NCBI GenBank assembly: GCA_905221605.1
Contig: CAJNDS010002317.1
Coordinates: 1-62,000, forward strand
Origin: Symbiodinium natans
Lineage: Eukaryota; Sar; Dinophyceae; Suessiales; Symbiodiniaceae
Direction: 5' to 3'
Length of the DNA: 62,000 nt
A model generated the notes under the pieces. The model saw only the letters and a list, made by a program, of their open reading frames with translations, did not search any database and was not told the DNA's origin. A program made the translations under genes and the position numbers. Every line of letters starts with the position of its first letter. Positions within the stretch are counted from its first letter, which is position 1. Shown here one piece after another: positions 10,974-21,606 of the stretch.

Positions 10974-12277
10974 CGACCATATTTCTTTTTGCGCATTAGC
11001 TATTTCAGCGTATCCATCTTCAGGAAAAAGAGAACTCTTGCCAGAATCCATTAGCACCATGCAGTCTTCACTTCTTGTTCTTGCGACCAGCTGCGCAACT
11101 TAGATGAAGTTGCAACAAAAATTGTCACCAAAGGATCCACCAAACACCTCTGAATCAAGGAGATAACCTCTTTTCTCCTTGCATCCTTAAACGCTTTACA
11201 CGATTGTGCCACCTTTGAATCAACAGTGGCTGAGCCTTGAGCAAGCAAAGGTCTGTCAAATCACATTTCATAAGACTGCCTTAGAAGGCAAAAGCAGTCT
11301 CAAGACAGCGACATGCACGCACACCTGGAAGTAGCCTCGTCCTGCACAGCTCTCGATGTTTCTGTCACGGCCTTCTTCCGAATCGACACACAAGTTGCTT
11401 TAAAACAGAAGTTATTCGTGTTGCACTCTCTTGCACCTACCGGACGTTTTAGTAGCAGCAACTGCAAAAATCAAAGTGAGGCCCACAACCCCAGTGTCCT
11501 CCATTGCCTTGATCATTGCACAGGTGCGCGACCACCTTCCGACCACTGCTCTGAGAGGCCTGCCCGGGGCACACTTTCTGTGCAAATGCATTTGCTGTCC
11601 ATTTTCGGGTTGTTTGATGCTTCCGTGGCCTTTGCTGCCTCGCCTGTTGTGAAGTGCAGTTGCCCCATCGAAGCCTGAGCGTTTAGCGAATGCCATGCAC
11701 TTTAATTCCGATGCTGACCTGTTACACGCGCTCTTCCTTTGCATGAAATCGGCGGTGCTTTGAGCATAGGCCTCAGCCTCTTAAACACAGCACACCAATC
11801 AATGTCCAAGTGGGACGAAAAGTAGACACGCAAAACTTGGTCACGAACATCTTGTCACGAATATCAGGTCAAAAACGCTGTGGGGCTCACAGCACGTAAT
11901 TCTTGGAGCGTTTCCTTTGCCGCGGCTGCGGTGAGTTGGCTCCCGTGGTTTGGGGGGGTGCTTTTGCTTCGGAAAGCCATGCGTTCTGCAATCATTCTCG
12001 CCTGGGTTCGGCTGACCCGCTGCAAAGCAACCGCTGCATTCTGCAGCACATGGCGGTGCGAACACATCATCCTGAGACCCACACTTCAGGGCAGCCTCGC
12101 TGGTTCGAAGTAGGCCCGTCATCACCTCAATCAGCAACATGCTGGCCCGACTCTATGCTTATCGTGGAAGGAATGCTCTGTTTGTTGCATGTTGGCAGAA
12201 GGTTCAGCGGTGCCTGTGTCTCCAAGTGGGCGTGGAAAGGGTTGCCGACGGTGCGGGGGAAATCCCACACACCTACT
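10974..12277. other. no assignable gene
   Basis: Mixed-composition sequence with short frames in all phases; no domain, repeat array or RNA gene recognised. Confidence 0.4.
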
Positions 12278-12380
12278 GGGGGTTTACGAAAATAAGGGAC
12301 CCCGAATAGAGCCCCCCAAATAGTAGGATCCCCTTATAATCAGAACCCCAATAACGTACCCCTAATATTGTGAACCACCC
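12278..12380. mobile_element. F1 short inverted-repeat element (MITE-like)
   Basis: A well-preserved F1 copy. It opens with GGGGGTTTACGAAAATAAGG, contains CCCCAAATAGTAGGATCCCC and TTATAATCAG, and closes with GTACCCCTAATATTGTGAACC. The ends are inverted repeats. Other copies show the pattern GGGTTTACGA...TAGGGGTACC at one end and its complement at the other, with GGATCC in the middle, over about 80-110 bp. No coding capacity, so movement would need an enzyme supplied elsewhere. It abuts an F3 element at 12381. Confidence 0.85.
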
Positions 12381-12525
12381 CTACTTGGAGGTTCATGGTC
12401 CTTATGAACCAGATATAACTGTACTTATAACTGCACGTCTAACCATAAGAGCGCACTTAAGGGGCTTATAAGTGGGTTATAAGTACAGTTATAACTGGTT
12501 AATAAGTATCATGAACCTCCAAGTA
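12381..12525. mobile_element. F3 palindromic element
   Basis: Ends CTACTTGGAGGTTCATG and CATGAACCTCCAAGTA are inverted repeats; inside them AACTGTACTTATAA and its complement TTATAAGTACAGTT form a second inverted pair. A second copy lies at 38066-38180. Confidence 0.85.
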
Positions 12526-13573
12526 ATTATCCCAAACCTCAAACTGGACAAAAGCCTCGACGAGGAAGCGTGAAAACCCCCTCTCCCGAAAGATGTCCCT
12601 GAAGTGTTTTCTACTCTTATCGTTTTTATCGAGCATGGATACTGATCTAAACGTTTTCGTTTTTTTTTGCCCTTCTCGTTTTGTCGAGCAAAACGCACCT
12701 CTGGTCATCCGGGGCGCTTCTCTTAGCTTTTCAATACAGGGGGTTTTATCATCCCTCTCGTCTGTTTCGACTCACACCTGGCGACGAAAGCTAGAAGGGG
12801 TCGGGATTGCCTCCTTGTGTGCTCGCGTCTCGGGCCCTCTCTCAGGTTAGCCATAGGTAGCCCATGATCTGGAAAGGCACGGACCCAACAGGACCATGAG
12901 AAGCAAGGCCCAAGTTGAAGAGTTTGCCCAGCTGTTGCGGGTCGAAGATGCGCATCCCAGAACCAGACACGGTGAGGCCAGAACAGGGCACCTACCCCCC
13001 TTGGGCAACCCCCACCCCTCCCCTCAAACAACCCTTTCAAGCTCCCAATGTGTCGGCAGGGGGTCAAACCCATCAACCCACCGGGGGACGCTCTCGGTTC
13101 GTTTTTCCGGGCCCTGAGCCGGTAGAGTATGCGCAATCGTTTGATCCGCAGGTTGGTAACTGCGCAGAAACCAGTACGATGATATTTGGGAGGGGGGGCG
13201 GGCGTCCTTGGTGTCGTGCGGGGATTGGCAAGTCCGGGATTCAACCCGCGTGCAGGGCGCGCCCTCGTTCTGCAGATCCGGTAGATGTGACGGTGTGACA
13301 CTTTCAGCAAAGGTCTGGGAAACACCAGGCCCTGTCCGGAACAAACGCTAGGGAGACAGAGAAGTACTGTTAAGCACTGAATGAATGAGCTTCGCCCCGA
13401 ATTGCAGCCCTCGTCCAAAATCTGTCCACTTTGAGTGTGCCGATACCCCCCAATCAGAATCGTGGATGGTGGGCTTGCGACGGTGTGCAATGAATGGTTA
13501 TGAACATCGGCCTTTCCTGACCTTTTGTGTGCCAATAGGAGTTTCAACTGGGGCTGTTCCAAAGAAGACAACC
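12526..13573. other. no assignable gene
   Basis: A long minus-strand open frame (12723-13571) and several plus-strand frames overlap. None shows a domain and amino-acid usage is not convincing. The minus frame is most likely chance. Confidence 0.35.
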
Positions 13574-14281
13574 TTAGCCAACCTTCAACTGTACTTCCCG
13601 AATCGACTTCTTCACTTCCTCTAACTCTGGAACTGTGCAGTCATAGGTGCCTTCATCGTGACTTTCATCAGAGCCGTGCTCACCATCCTCAGGCAGCTGC
13701 AGGTCCATTTCCAGGGAATCAGCTTCCAGCGCGCTGCGTAAGTGCTCCAGCACCCTGGAGGAAACCAGTCCAGGATCAAGGGTCGGCTCCCAGTCATCCT
13801 TGATGAGCAGTGAGGTCGACTGCGACGCGAGGACAGGCGAGAGGTGATCATAGCGGCGGAGGCGAGTTTGGCGGACCTTAGCCTCCAGACCAGTGACAGC
13901 ATGGACAGAAGCAGGTGCCGTGACGCTTTGGCCAATGTACACCATTCGCACGTCGGCTTGGCGATTGTCAGCTTCCAAACGGGTCACGAGGCACCATGGT
14001 TCAAACTCCCATCGTAGCCCTCCGCTCCAGGACAGCTTCGCTGTCAACTGCTGAATGATCCTCTCACTAGTTCGGGAAGACTCCCAACCCCAGGAGCACG
14101 CTCCTGCAAAGTCGGACTCCTCACATGCCATCCGGCACAAGGCCGTGCGAAGGGCGAAGGAAAGCCCGGGCGCGTCCAGCTCGGGGAGCTCAGGGGCCAG
14201 GAAAGCTGCTGCAACAGGTCTCCGGGCTGTGCGCTCCACCAGCTGCACTGCCCTCCTCGGCTGGGGAAGGCTGGAGACCAC
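13574..14281 (-). CDS. hypothetical protein exon, acidic C-terminus
   Basis: The frame is open for about 235 codons with protein-like composition, but has no ATG near its upstream end. An AG acceptor after a pyrimidine run (GGTCTCCAG near 14272) suggests an internal or last exon. The first half carries LSFALRTALCRMACEESDF and WSGGLRWEFEPWCLVTRLEA. The last 50 residues are acidic (LQLPEDGEHGSDESHDEG) and end in a helix-like ELEEVKKSIREVQLKVG. No family is recognised. The strand agrees with the other genes here. Confidence 0.5.
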   Translation of the reverse strand: MVSSLPQPRRAVQLVERTARRPVAAAFLAPELPELDAPGLSFALRTALCRMACEESDFAGACSWGWESSRTSERIIQQLTAKLSWSGGLRWEFEPWCLVTRLEADNRQADVRMVYIGQSVTAPASVHAVTGLEAKVRQTRLRRYDHLSPVLASQSTSLLIKDDWEPTLDPGLVSSRVLEHLRSALEADSLEMDLQLPEDGEHGSDESHDEGTYDCTVPELEEVKKSIREVQLKVG

Positions 14282-15292
14282 CGCTCTTACAACTCAGCGA
14301 AGCCTGTCAACATCCTCTACCCTATTGAACTGAGACGAACTGAGACTAACACCTACTTGAATAAATGCGGGCGCATGCCATGGCATGAGACAGAATGCGA
14401 GCATCTGAAGCAGCTCCAGGTGTGCTTGTTGCACAGGATTGCAGGGACAACACCAGATCAGCACCGCAACTTTGTTGGAGCTGTTTGCATCGATGTTCTT
14501 TTCACCTGAACAACAGCCAGGCCGTATCTGCAGCACTTGCATTCCTGATTGCAGGAGATGCTTTTCCCGCCTGCCAGGCAGGCCAGTCGTCTTTCAGCTT
14601 TGGAAAGGTCAAGCTCTGCCAACTTTGCCTGCAAGGCTCAGCGCTCGTTTGAAGTGACATTGTCAGGACTGTCAGACTCCCTCTCCCTCTCCGTCTCCCC
14701 CTCCCTCTCTCGCCCTCACCCTCGCCCTCATGGGGCATTTGGCAAGCCTCCGCGCTGCCTCTCTCTCAAACACGCATGAGTGCCGTGCCTTGTGCCGCAT
14801 GGCTAAAGAGCTGGTAGCGGGAGGGATGGCAGTTCGATATCACATTGGTAACACTTGTCTTGACTATGCAGTTGCACGTCTCTTTCGACAGAACGTGGCT
14901 TCTGCCTTTAATGTGCGCGGACACAAAACGACTCAGTCAAGCCCGGTGAAGAAGTCACTGTTGCTACAGAGCACGGCTCAGCGCTTCAAACCCTGCTGTG
15001 TTTTTACGGGCTTCCTTGTTCAGCGACGCAGAAGGATGCAGGCGTGAGGCTTTGCCATCTCAAGAAGAAAGAGCTGAAAACTGCTTACTTCTGAAAATTG
15101 GCTCTGATAACCGGGTAACGGTTGGCAAGCCACACACGCCGCCTCCGTTCAAAGAAATACGTGAAGCAAGCGGGATCCGTGTAGAATCGGAGCTTTGGCA
15201 TTTGTTATCAGCAATAAGACAAAACTGTCCTCAAAAAGCCAGAGCTCAGAATCAGTGCATCAGGTTGTACCTTAAAAAAACCTCCTAGACTC
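14282..15292. other. no assignable gene; CT-rich patch at 14676-14730
   Basis: Contains a short (CCCTCT)n-like pyrimidine patch. No gene, RNA or mobile element recognised. Confidence 0.4.
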
Positions 15293-15595
15293 CTAAACAT
15301 GTGTAATTGTGTTTCCCAAGCTAGCGATGTGCCCAGATGTGCCCGCAAGTGGCTCGCCACTCACCACCATGTCTTCGCTTTGATGGAGGCCTAGCTCAAA
15401 GAGGAGCTCCGACCCGGGAGGGGACTGAATCCAAGAACATTCGCGCGAGATGGTGCAGCTGTTGTCACTGTGTTGCCGACTGCACTGAGCAGATAGGATA
15501 ACAGAGCATGCAGCCTCGACATCACACTCGCACGACTTGTACACGAAGATGTACCTGGCCAGTAGGCTTGTAGCTGGCCGCCAGCCAGCGGACAA
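15293..15595 (-). CDS. possible exon, unknown protein
   Basis: About 100 codons on the minus strand with balanced composition, including YIFVYKSCECDVEAACSV and SELLFELGLHQSEDMVV. There is no ATG at the upstream end. No family recognised; it is listed only because composition and strand match the region's genes. Confidence 0.25.
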   Translation of the reverse strand: MSAGWRPATSLLARYIFVYKSCECDVEAACSVILSAQCSRQHSDNSCTISRECSWIQSPPGSELLFELGLHQSEDMVVSGEPLAGTSGHIASLGNTITHV

Positions 15596-16498
15596 CTACA
15601 CCGGCTGAACTCATCGCTCTAGCTCGGACAGCTGGAGGGCGCATTAGGAGACATGGTACCCCAGCTGGCCACGCCCAAACCGAGAAGCGCCAGTACCTCG
15701 AAGAGGCCAAAGCTTGCAGAAGCTTGCAGAATCTTCCCAGCAAAGCTGCATTTTCCACCGCGGGGTAGGAGAGCTGCTCTTCTGCTGCTCTTGCTTGCTT
15801 CGCTAGAACATAAAAAGGGGCGTGCCAGCGAGCAGGGGCGTTCCAGAACCACCTTGCAGTAGAGCACGTTGCAAAGGCCGCCCCAGAAAGTGTGTTTTGA
15901 GCACCCTACCATTGCACTGAGCGCGCTGCTGCCACATGATCTTCTGCTGCAAGTGAGAAAAGGTCTGCTTGATCTGGCGGGCCGGACAGGAAAACTCAAG
16001 AAACCTTCGAAAAGGAAAACGCACTGTGAGGCTTTGTAAGGCAAGTAGGCACACAACACGCAAGCGCATACCAATAGAACTGTTCTCTGTGGCCTCGCCG
16101 CCAGGCACCTTTGAGAGTGCGTTGCGGTATTCTGCAGTACCAATGTCATGGAACCCATTCAAGCACGATTGGGGAGCAGTTCATAAGTGCTGTGTACTCG
16201 GTTAGATTCATGCGCAGCACCACTACACCGGATCCCACGCCTGAGAACGGTTGGCCCACCAAATATGAGCTTCTGGAGGCACTGGATAGGAACCTGACAA
16301 AGCCAAGAGTGCATGAGAACGACTTAAAGGCTTCGAACTGCTTGCAAGCGATGGCATAAATCGAACTTGCGCCGGTCTGCGTCGCAAGAAGGTGCTACCG
16401 ATCAGAAGAAGGCAAGTGCTGTCTCCCACTTGCGAAAGCTGCTGGGACAGCAGCCCACTCGAAGCTGGTCGCGGGCACTGGTCTTCCTGGCGCTTTCC

Positions 16499-16499
<1 letters not shown>

Positions 16500-16573
<74 letters not shown>
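16500..16573 (+). repeat. (GT)n microsatellite
   Basis: About 37 GT units with one GC interruption near 16536. Confidence 0.97.
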
Positions 16574-16574
<1 letters not shown>

Positions 16575-16813
16575 CTCGCGCGCCGGTGCATGCGCAGTCC
16601 CCGACCCAAGCACAAGAAAGTGGTCTCAAAGGAACTTTGCAGAGTCCCTTGTAGTCACAGGGAGAACAGCCTGACATCCTTCCTGCGCTGCGGAGCCTCA
16701 GCGGAAGGGTGGCCTCGCCGACCCGGGCAATGGCACGCCGCAGCATCGCGAGGAGCCTGAAAGCGGAACTCTTTTTCCAACGAACTTGAATTCCAACTTT
16801 TCCGACGAGTTGT

Positions 16814-16843
16814 CACACACACACACACACACACATCCACACA
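16814..16843 (+). repeat. (CA)n microsatellite
   Basis: About 15 CA units, one interrupted by a T; complementary in sense to the (GT)n 240 bp away. Confidence 0.95.
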
Positions 16844-18084
16844 CAACTGGCTGAAGGCGACACTAAAGTCTAAAGGATATTGATATGGCGGCTACAGCCT
16901 GCTCGACTCCCAGCTGCTCCCTTCAACTCTTGCCTTGCGAGATCCGGATACTCCTTTGGAGCGGCTTGACTGTGCGCTCTGAGCCACGGAAGCGTCGAGT
17001 TTGAGAAGGGCCCTTATCTTGTCAGTTCACGAGGTTGCGAACGCTGCAACACCCGGCAATACCATCACGAAAACATTTTGGAGCAGACTCCTGTCGGACG
17101 CTTGTGTTCCTAGCTACCCTACACTAAAGAAAGGCCTACTTGTGATAGACCTCGGCCGGTTCAGCCATGTTCATCATGGACCGAACGCCGTGAGCTCAGA
17201 AGATTACAGCAAAGCAGGCCATACACTCTGCATGGCAAAGACTTCCTGGCACAACTGCAGCCCAGTTGTGTAATCTTCATGCTGGGAATCATGTACAGGC
17301 CGGAAGATAAATCCGATATGGGCATCCTGGGCCAACGAGGCAAAGGGCCGCTGGAAGAGTCGATGTGCCAGGGCCCCGCAACTAAACCATGCAGGGCCCT
17401 TGGAGCCACGTTGGGCTCAGCTTTGAGCTGCGAGACCGCCTGCTCGCCTGGGCAACCTAAGCGAGACAGCTGCGGCGCTCACTCGCCTACCTATGTGCTG
17501 CTCATAAAGCTTCGTGCAGCTCAACACAATCGCTGGCGCCAAAAGCCAAAGTTCGGAAACAACTTGACATGACCATCTATCACTTGAGTGAAGCTTGAAC
17601 CTTGCCACCGAACCTGGGATAAGAGCATTGCGTGCGCTCCTCTCGCCATCACTCAAGTCTTAACTCACGGCGGAGGGTCCATTTTTTTTGCCTGGAGCGG
17701 CGGTCGCTAACAAGGAGTAGACAAAGTCTACCTCTACATGTGTGTCAGCTGCAGCTGGACTCGGCTGGACTCGGCTTTCGACATCTCTTGCTCAAGAGTG
17801 GCCCACTCTCCTTAGCCTGAGGCCTCTCCGTGTCATATTAGGCTTCAAAAGCATGGCCATAGAAGCACCTGGCGCATAGCTAGGAGCCCTTTCCAAAGAC
17901 CTCAGGCTTCAAAGGTTGGGCTTAGGTGAGTGGGCCCTGGCTACCCTGTCTACAAAATGAAACACACTGCAGCTCTCCCTGTTTCCCCAGTCACATTGCA
18001 AAGATCCATCTCGCAAGGTCCGTTGCCCCGGGCACGCACTGCAGCGAAGGTCGGCAACGATGTGACCGGACAGAGGCAGCTGAA

Positions 18085-18639
18085 TTAGCTTCGACGCTCC
18101 AGGGCTGGAACACTGACGGCAGGCCTGAAGTCGGATCTTTTCTTGTCTGGCATGCTCTCAATACTAATGCTGGTGATAATGTTCCACTTCAGCCACCAAT
18201 AATTGGCGCATCCGTTGCTGAGCTTCTCCCGCAAAATGCAGGAGCCATCTTGCTCTTGTATGCAGTAAAGCTCTCCTTTGAGCTCCTCGCCTGTGTTCGT
18301 CATCAACTTCAACTCTGCCCCCAAGAAGTGATCGGAGCCCTTTGAGCGGATGTAGTTCTCCATCTGCTCGTGACTCGCGGGCTTCACTGTCACGTGTATG
18401 GTGCACTCACCTAGGGCGGTCAACTCCTTTTTGGCATCCTGCATGGGCGCACCATTCTTTTCGAGTGCGAGGCTGATGAGCTCCTCCGGCACGTGGAACT
18501 CCTCCGCCAGGTTCGCTGTCAAGGTGGCGATGGTGTCGCTCTGGCTCGGCTGAGTGCGAATGACTTCATTCCGATTTGAACACACCAGCTTCGGTAGCGG
18601 AGGTTGGTTCCGCATATGTGGCGGTCGGTACGGCGCCAT
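18085..18639 (-). CDS. LSm12-like protein with a possible ubiquitin-like N-terminal domain
   Basis: An ATG at 18639 starts a 184-residue protein. Residues about 105-160 contain GAELKLMTNTGEELKGELYC, then SCILREK and a hydrophobic WLKWNIITSISIE strand. This is the Sm-fold pattern seen in LSm12/LSm14-type proteins (polar residues, T..GEE..GE.YC, then two strands). Those proteins act with RNA or bind nucleotides and peptides. The preceding part (TQPSQSDTIATLTANL, then LEKNGAPMQDAKKELTALG and IHVTVKP) has the strand-helix-NG-D-x-L pattern of a ubiquitin-like fold; this second assignment is inference. The anticodon-binding-like domain found after LSm in true LSm12 is not visible, so the protein is short, atypical, or continues in another exon. 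Confidence 0.6.
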   Translation of the reverse strand: MAPYRPPHMRNQPPLPKLVCSNRNEVIRTQPSQSDTIATLTANLAEEFHVPEELISLALEKNGAPMQDAKKELTALGECTIHVTVKPASHEQMENYIRSKGSDHFLGAELKLMTNTGEELKGELYCIQEQDGSCILREKLSNGCANYWWLKWNIITSISIESMPDKKRSDFRPAVSVPALERRS

Positions 18640-19120
18640 GGCTCAGATCCTCAGGTCCCGCGAGAGACCTGAAGCCTGAAGAGACCCCGGCCGGCCTGGC
18701 TTTTGGGCAACAAACGCTCACTGGCCACGGAACACTGAACATGCCTGCCCCTTCGACTTACTTGCGTCCGGTTCGAGTTTAGAGTGGACACCGTGCACAT
18801 GCTGATGACACAGCTCTCTTCACAGCAACAAAGTGCCGGGTAGCAGACAGGCATGTGGAGGAGTAACCAGCAGAATGACCCTTGGCAGGGAGGTGTGAGC
18901 TCGGAGCTAAGATATCCTGGACAGATCACACTGCCATCACCGTCTGCGCGCACACAGCTGGGCCAGGATCTTCAGGAAAACTGGCCGGTAAGGAGCTGCG
19001 TCCAGGAACCCCATAAGCGGACATCCTGCAAAGAAACCGAGTATTGCGGTCAAACACGGGAGCGCAACTTTGCGGAAGTGCGATTTTGTGGCTTGGATCT
19101 GTGCAGCTGCGCCACTACAC
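18640..19120. other. upstream flank of the LSm12-like gene
   Basis: No gene, repeat or recognisable promoter motif. Confidence 0.4.
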
Positions 19121-19158
19121 TTCGGGTTTAGGGTCTAGGGTTTAAGGTGTAGGGTTTC
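19121..19158 (+). repeat. short telomere-like tract (TTTAGGG)
   Basis: Five variant units: CGGGTTTAGGGTCTAGGGTT, then TAAGGTGTAGGGTTT. Confidence 0.75.
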
Positions 19159-19286
19159 AAAAACAAACAGCCATGACTCATGACTCGTGAGAATTCGGGC
19201 CTTGTCATCTTGGTCCCCATCAGCAGCAACCCGTGCTCCGACTCGAAAGCTCAGCCTCGCTTGTCTTTCGGTGCCCTATACCTTAC

Positions 19287-19395
19287 TGTTGGTTAGTAGG
19301 GAATGGGGGAATAAGGTACCATATATCCCCTATATAATACCTTTAAGGGATTATATATATGCTACCTTATTCCCCCAACTCCATACTAACCAACA
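19287..19395. mobile_element. F5 palindromic element
   Basis: TGTTGGTTAGTA at the left end pairs with TACTAACCAACA at the right; inside, GGGGGAATAAGGTA pairs with TACCTTATTCCCCC. The centre is AT-rich (TATATATATG). A single copy is seen in the window. Confidence 0.8.
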
Positions 19396-19545
19396 TCATA
19401 ATACTCATAAGTATTCAGAATCTTCTTCATAACATTCACAATATTGACAAGACTCTGAAAATTAGCCATATTCATGATGTTAGCAGACTTGACATTGTGA
19501 TGTTTCAAGGCATCTGCACAGCTCGCCATCGATGTGCGGGACAGA

Positions 19546-19630
19546 AACCCTAAAGCCTAAACCCCAAACCCTAAACCCCAAACCCCAAGCCCGAAGCCCT
19601 AAGCCCTAAACCCTAAACCCTAAAACTAAA
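19546..19630 (-). repeat. telomere-like tract (CCCTAAA), variant-rich
   Basis: Mix of CCCTAAA, CCCCAAA, CCCGAAG and CCCTAAG units. Confidence 0.9.
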
Positions 19631-19697
19631 GAGAACTGAGAGCTCGGCTCGCACCTGGGCAACGATTCTTGCGATGCGACAGCCACACACAGGGTAC

Positions 19698-19802
19698 GGT
19701 TTGGGGTTTAGAGTTTGGGGTTTGGGGTTTGGGGTTTAGGGTTTAGGGTTGAGGGTTGAGGGTTGAGGGTTGAGGGTTTAGGGTTTAGGGTTTAGGGTTT
19801 AG
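19698..19802 (+). repeat. telomere-like tract (TTTAGGG) with TTGAGGG block
   Basis: Starts with TTTGGGG units, then TTTAGGG, a block of TTGAGGG units, then TTTAGGG again. It faces the CCCTAAA tract 68 bp to the left. Confidence 0.92.
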
Positions 19803-19961
19803 ACATGCCCATCAACGAAGACTCGACAAGGTCATGACATCATGATGGAGGTGCCGAAGAAAGAAAGCTGCTCATGGAGCATGCCGGTGTAACTAATCAT
19901 CTCTGCATGACAGTACCACGAAAGCCTCGCCAATCACAAGTTAAACTGACTGAGGACATTT

Positions 19962-20062
19962 GGGCATTTCCCAAAATAGAGGTATCCCTACTATACCCCC
20001 AAATACTGTAATGCTTATTATAGGATCCCCCCAAAAGGGTACCCCGATTTTCGGAAAGCCCC
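19962..20062. mobile_element. F1 element, diverged
   Basis: Left end GGCATTTCCCAAAATAGAGG, internal CCCCCAAATACTGTAATGC and GGATCCCCCC, right end GGGTACCCCGATTTTCGG then AAAGCCCC. Confidence 0.75.
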
Positions 20063-20121
20063 ATCTGAGGACACAGGCCCCTGTGGAAGGCCACTGACCA
20101 ACACCTGCTCGGAGCCGAGAT

Positions 20122-20502
20122 TCACACGAGACATGGGGGAGGGGCATCTGTTGAGGATTTGGCCTTGAAGGACCGCTTGAAAGCTGGACATTTGATACAG
20201 TTGCAGTAAGCAATCGCGAACTTCGAGTGAGCCTTGGTCGACGCCGAGATCTTGTGCCCCTTCTTGGGGTTCGGCGCACCCTGACCCAATACTTCCCAAC
20301 ACATTCGAAACATCATGCACGCGAATGCAGGCTTCCGATGCTTCCGCAGCTGCATCCACCACGCAGTGGCCTCGGGCGTCCGCCACTCGACGTTGTAGGC
20401 CACTCGTTTCTCCTGACCCCCCCTTACGTGGGAAGGCTCGCAAAATCTATGTGTGACTCTATGTAACAGTGGCCGCGTGCCAAACAATAAACAATGCTGC
20501 AA
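20122..20502 (-). CDS. possible exon, basic Cys/Trp-containing protein
   Basis: About 126 open codons with protein-like text: KRVAYNVEWRTPEATAWWMQ, then FACMMFRMCWEVLG, and a basic end with CNCIKCPAFKRSFKAK. No family is recognised. The C-x-C-x2-C cluster is suggestive of metal binding but too small to call. Same strand as the neighbouring genes. Confidence 0.35.
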   Translation of the reverse strand: MQHCLLFGTRPLLHRVTHRFCEPSHVRGGQEKRVAYNVEWRTPEATAWWMQLRKHRKPAFACMMFRMCWEVLGQGAPNPKKGHKISASTKAHSKFAIAYCNCIKCPAFKRSFKAKSSTDAPPPCLV

Positions 20503-20589
20503 GGCGCTGTCGTTCAGTATCCTGGCATGGCATAAGGCGGGCCAGTGCCCTAAGGATGTAGTATGACGTCTGGGAAGTAAACACCAGCG

Positions 20590-20693
20590 AACCCTAAACC
20601 CTAAACCCTAAACCCTAAACCCTAAACCCTAAACCCTAAACCCTAAACCCTAAACCCTAAACCCTAAACCCTAAACCCTAAACCTCGGCCTGT
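20590..20693 (-). repeat. telomere-like tract, (CCCTAAA)14 nearly perfect
   Basis: Fourteen or so uninterrupted units, one of the cleanest CCCTAAA-sense tracts in the window. Confidence 0.97.
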
Positions 20694-21606
20694 GCTCAGC
20701 GTAAGGCCCTAAACTAAACGGTCCCGGCCCCAACCAGGGGCTCCTTTCAGGGGTATCATGGGTATCGGTACAGCATCGGTTGAACCAAGAGGCCACTCAG
20801 GGTTTCGGGTTTAAAAGGGTTTGGGGTGTAGGGTTCCGGGATGACGACTACGGCTGTTCCTCGATTTAACCTGCGTAAATCACGGCCACCTAAAGAAATC
20901 AATGCTTTCGGAAGCAGTCCTTTCGAAGCCCGAGCCAGGAAAGCTCGAGAGCACCCTCGAACTCCCCAGTGATGGTCAGCTCTGCCCATTGGGCCGACAA
21001 ACGTGTGCCGATGAAGACCTCCCCGGGACGGAAAAAAGACGAGATACCGGGAGGTCACAGCTTGAAAGTCTGCAGCTGTTCTTCCATCTGTGCTTCTGGC
21101 CCAGCAACCGTGCAGCTTGCGCTCAACGTCGTCAGCTGCATGAAGTTGCAGCCAGCCTGCATGAAGGTACCATGTGCACTACACCGACGACTTGTACCCA
21201 CTGAATCTTTCCTGCCCTGCTGGGCATGCTTTTATTTCTTCCACATGATGAACCCTGGTACACAGTCCTTACATCAAAGGCTCTTGATCCTCAGCGCTTA
21301 ACTTGCGTGAGCTGATCTGCATAATAGGTCGGAAGCAGGGAAGGCTTGCTGTCGCACGTGCTCACGACTTTCTACAGCTACTACAGCTATGCCTAGGCTT
21401 TGGGTGCAACTTGGTGCAGCCAAACAAAGGCATCCATGCATCTAGGACTGCCACGAAAAAGGCTTGGCATCAAAAAGAAAACGTGTGCGATGACGCTAGA
21501 GGTCGGACCCTGCCTCCTCCCGGATAGCCGAGAACTACGCGACCTTCATGCTCAGTCATGTCAGAACTGTTGTAGCAGGAGCCACTTCTGGCTATTGCAA
21601 GCACTC
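20694..21606. other. no assignable gene
   Basis: Contains a degenerate TTTAGGG remnant near 20800-20840. A minus-strand frame at 20756-21058 is open but shows no domain. Confidence 0.35.

Larger units (their letters stand above)
15596..18084. other. no assignable gene, two dinucleotide repeats
   Basis: Short frames on both strands without domains. The microsatellites at 16500 and 16814 are listed separately. CAGAAGCTTG is duplicated near 15712-15730. Confidence 0.35.

Noticed and set aside
12723-13571. A 282-codon minus-strand frame
   Set aside because: No domain, unconvincing composition and competing plus-strand frames.
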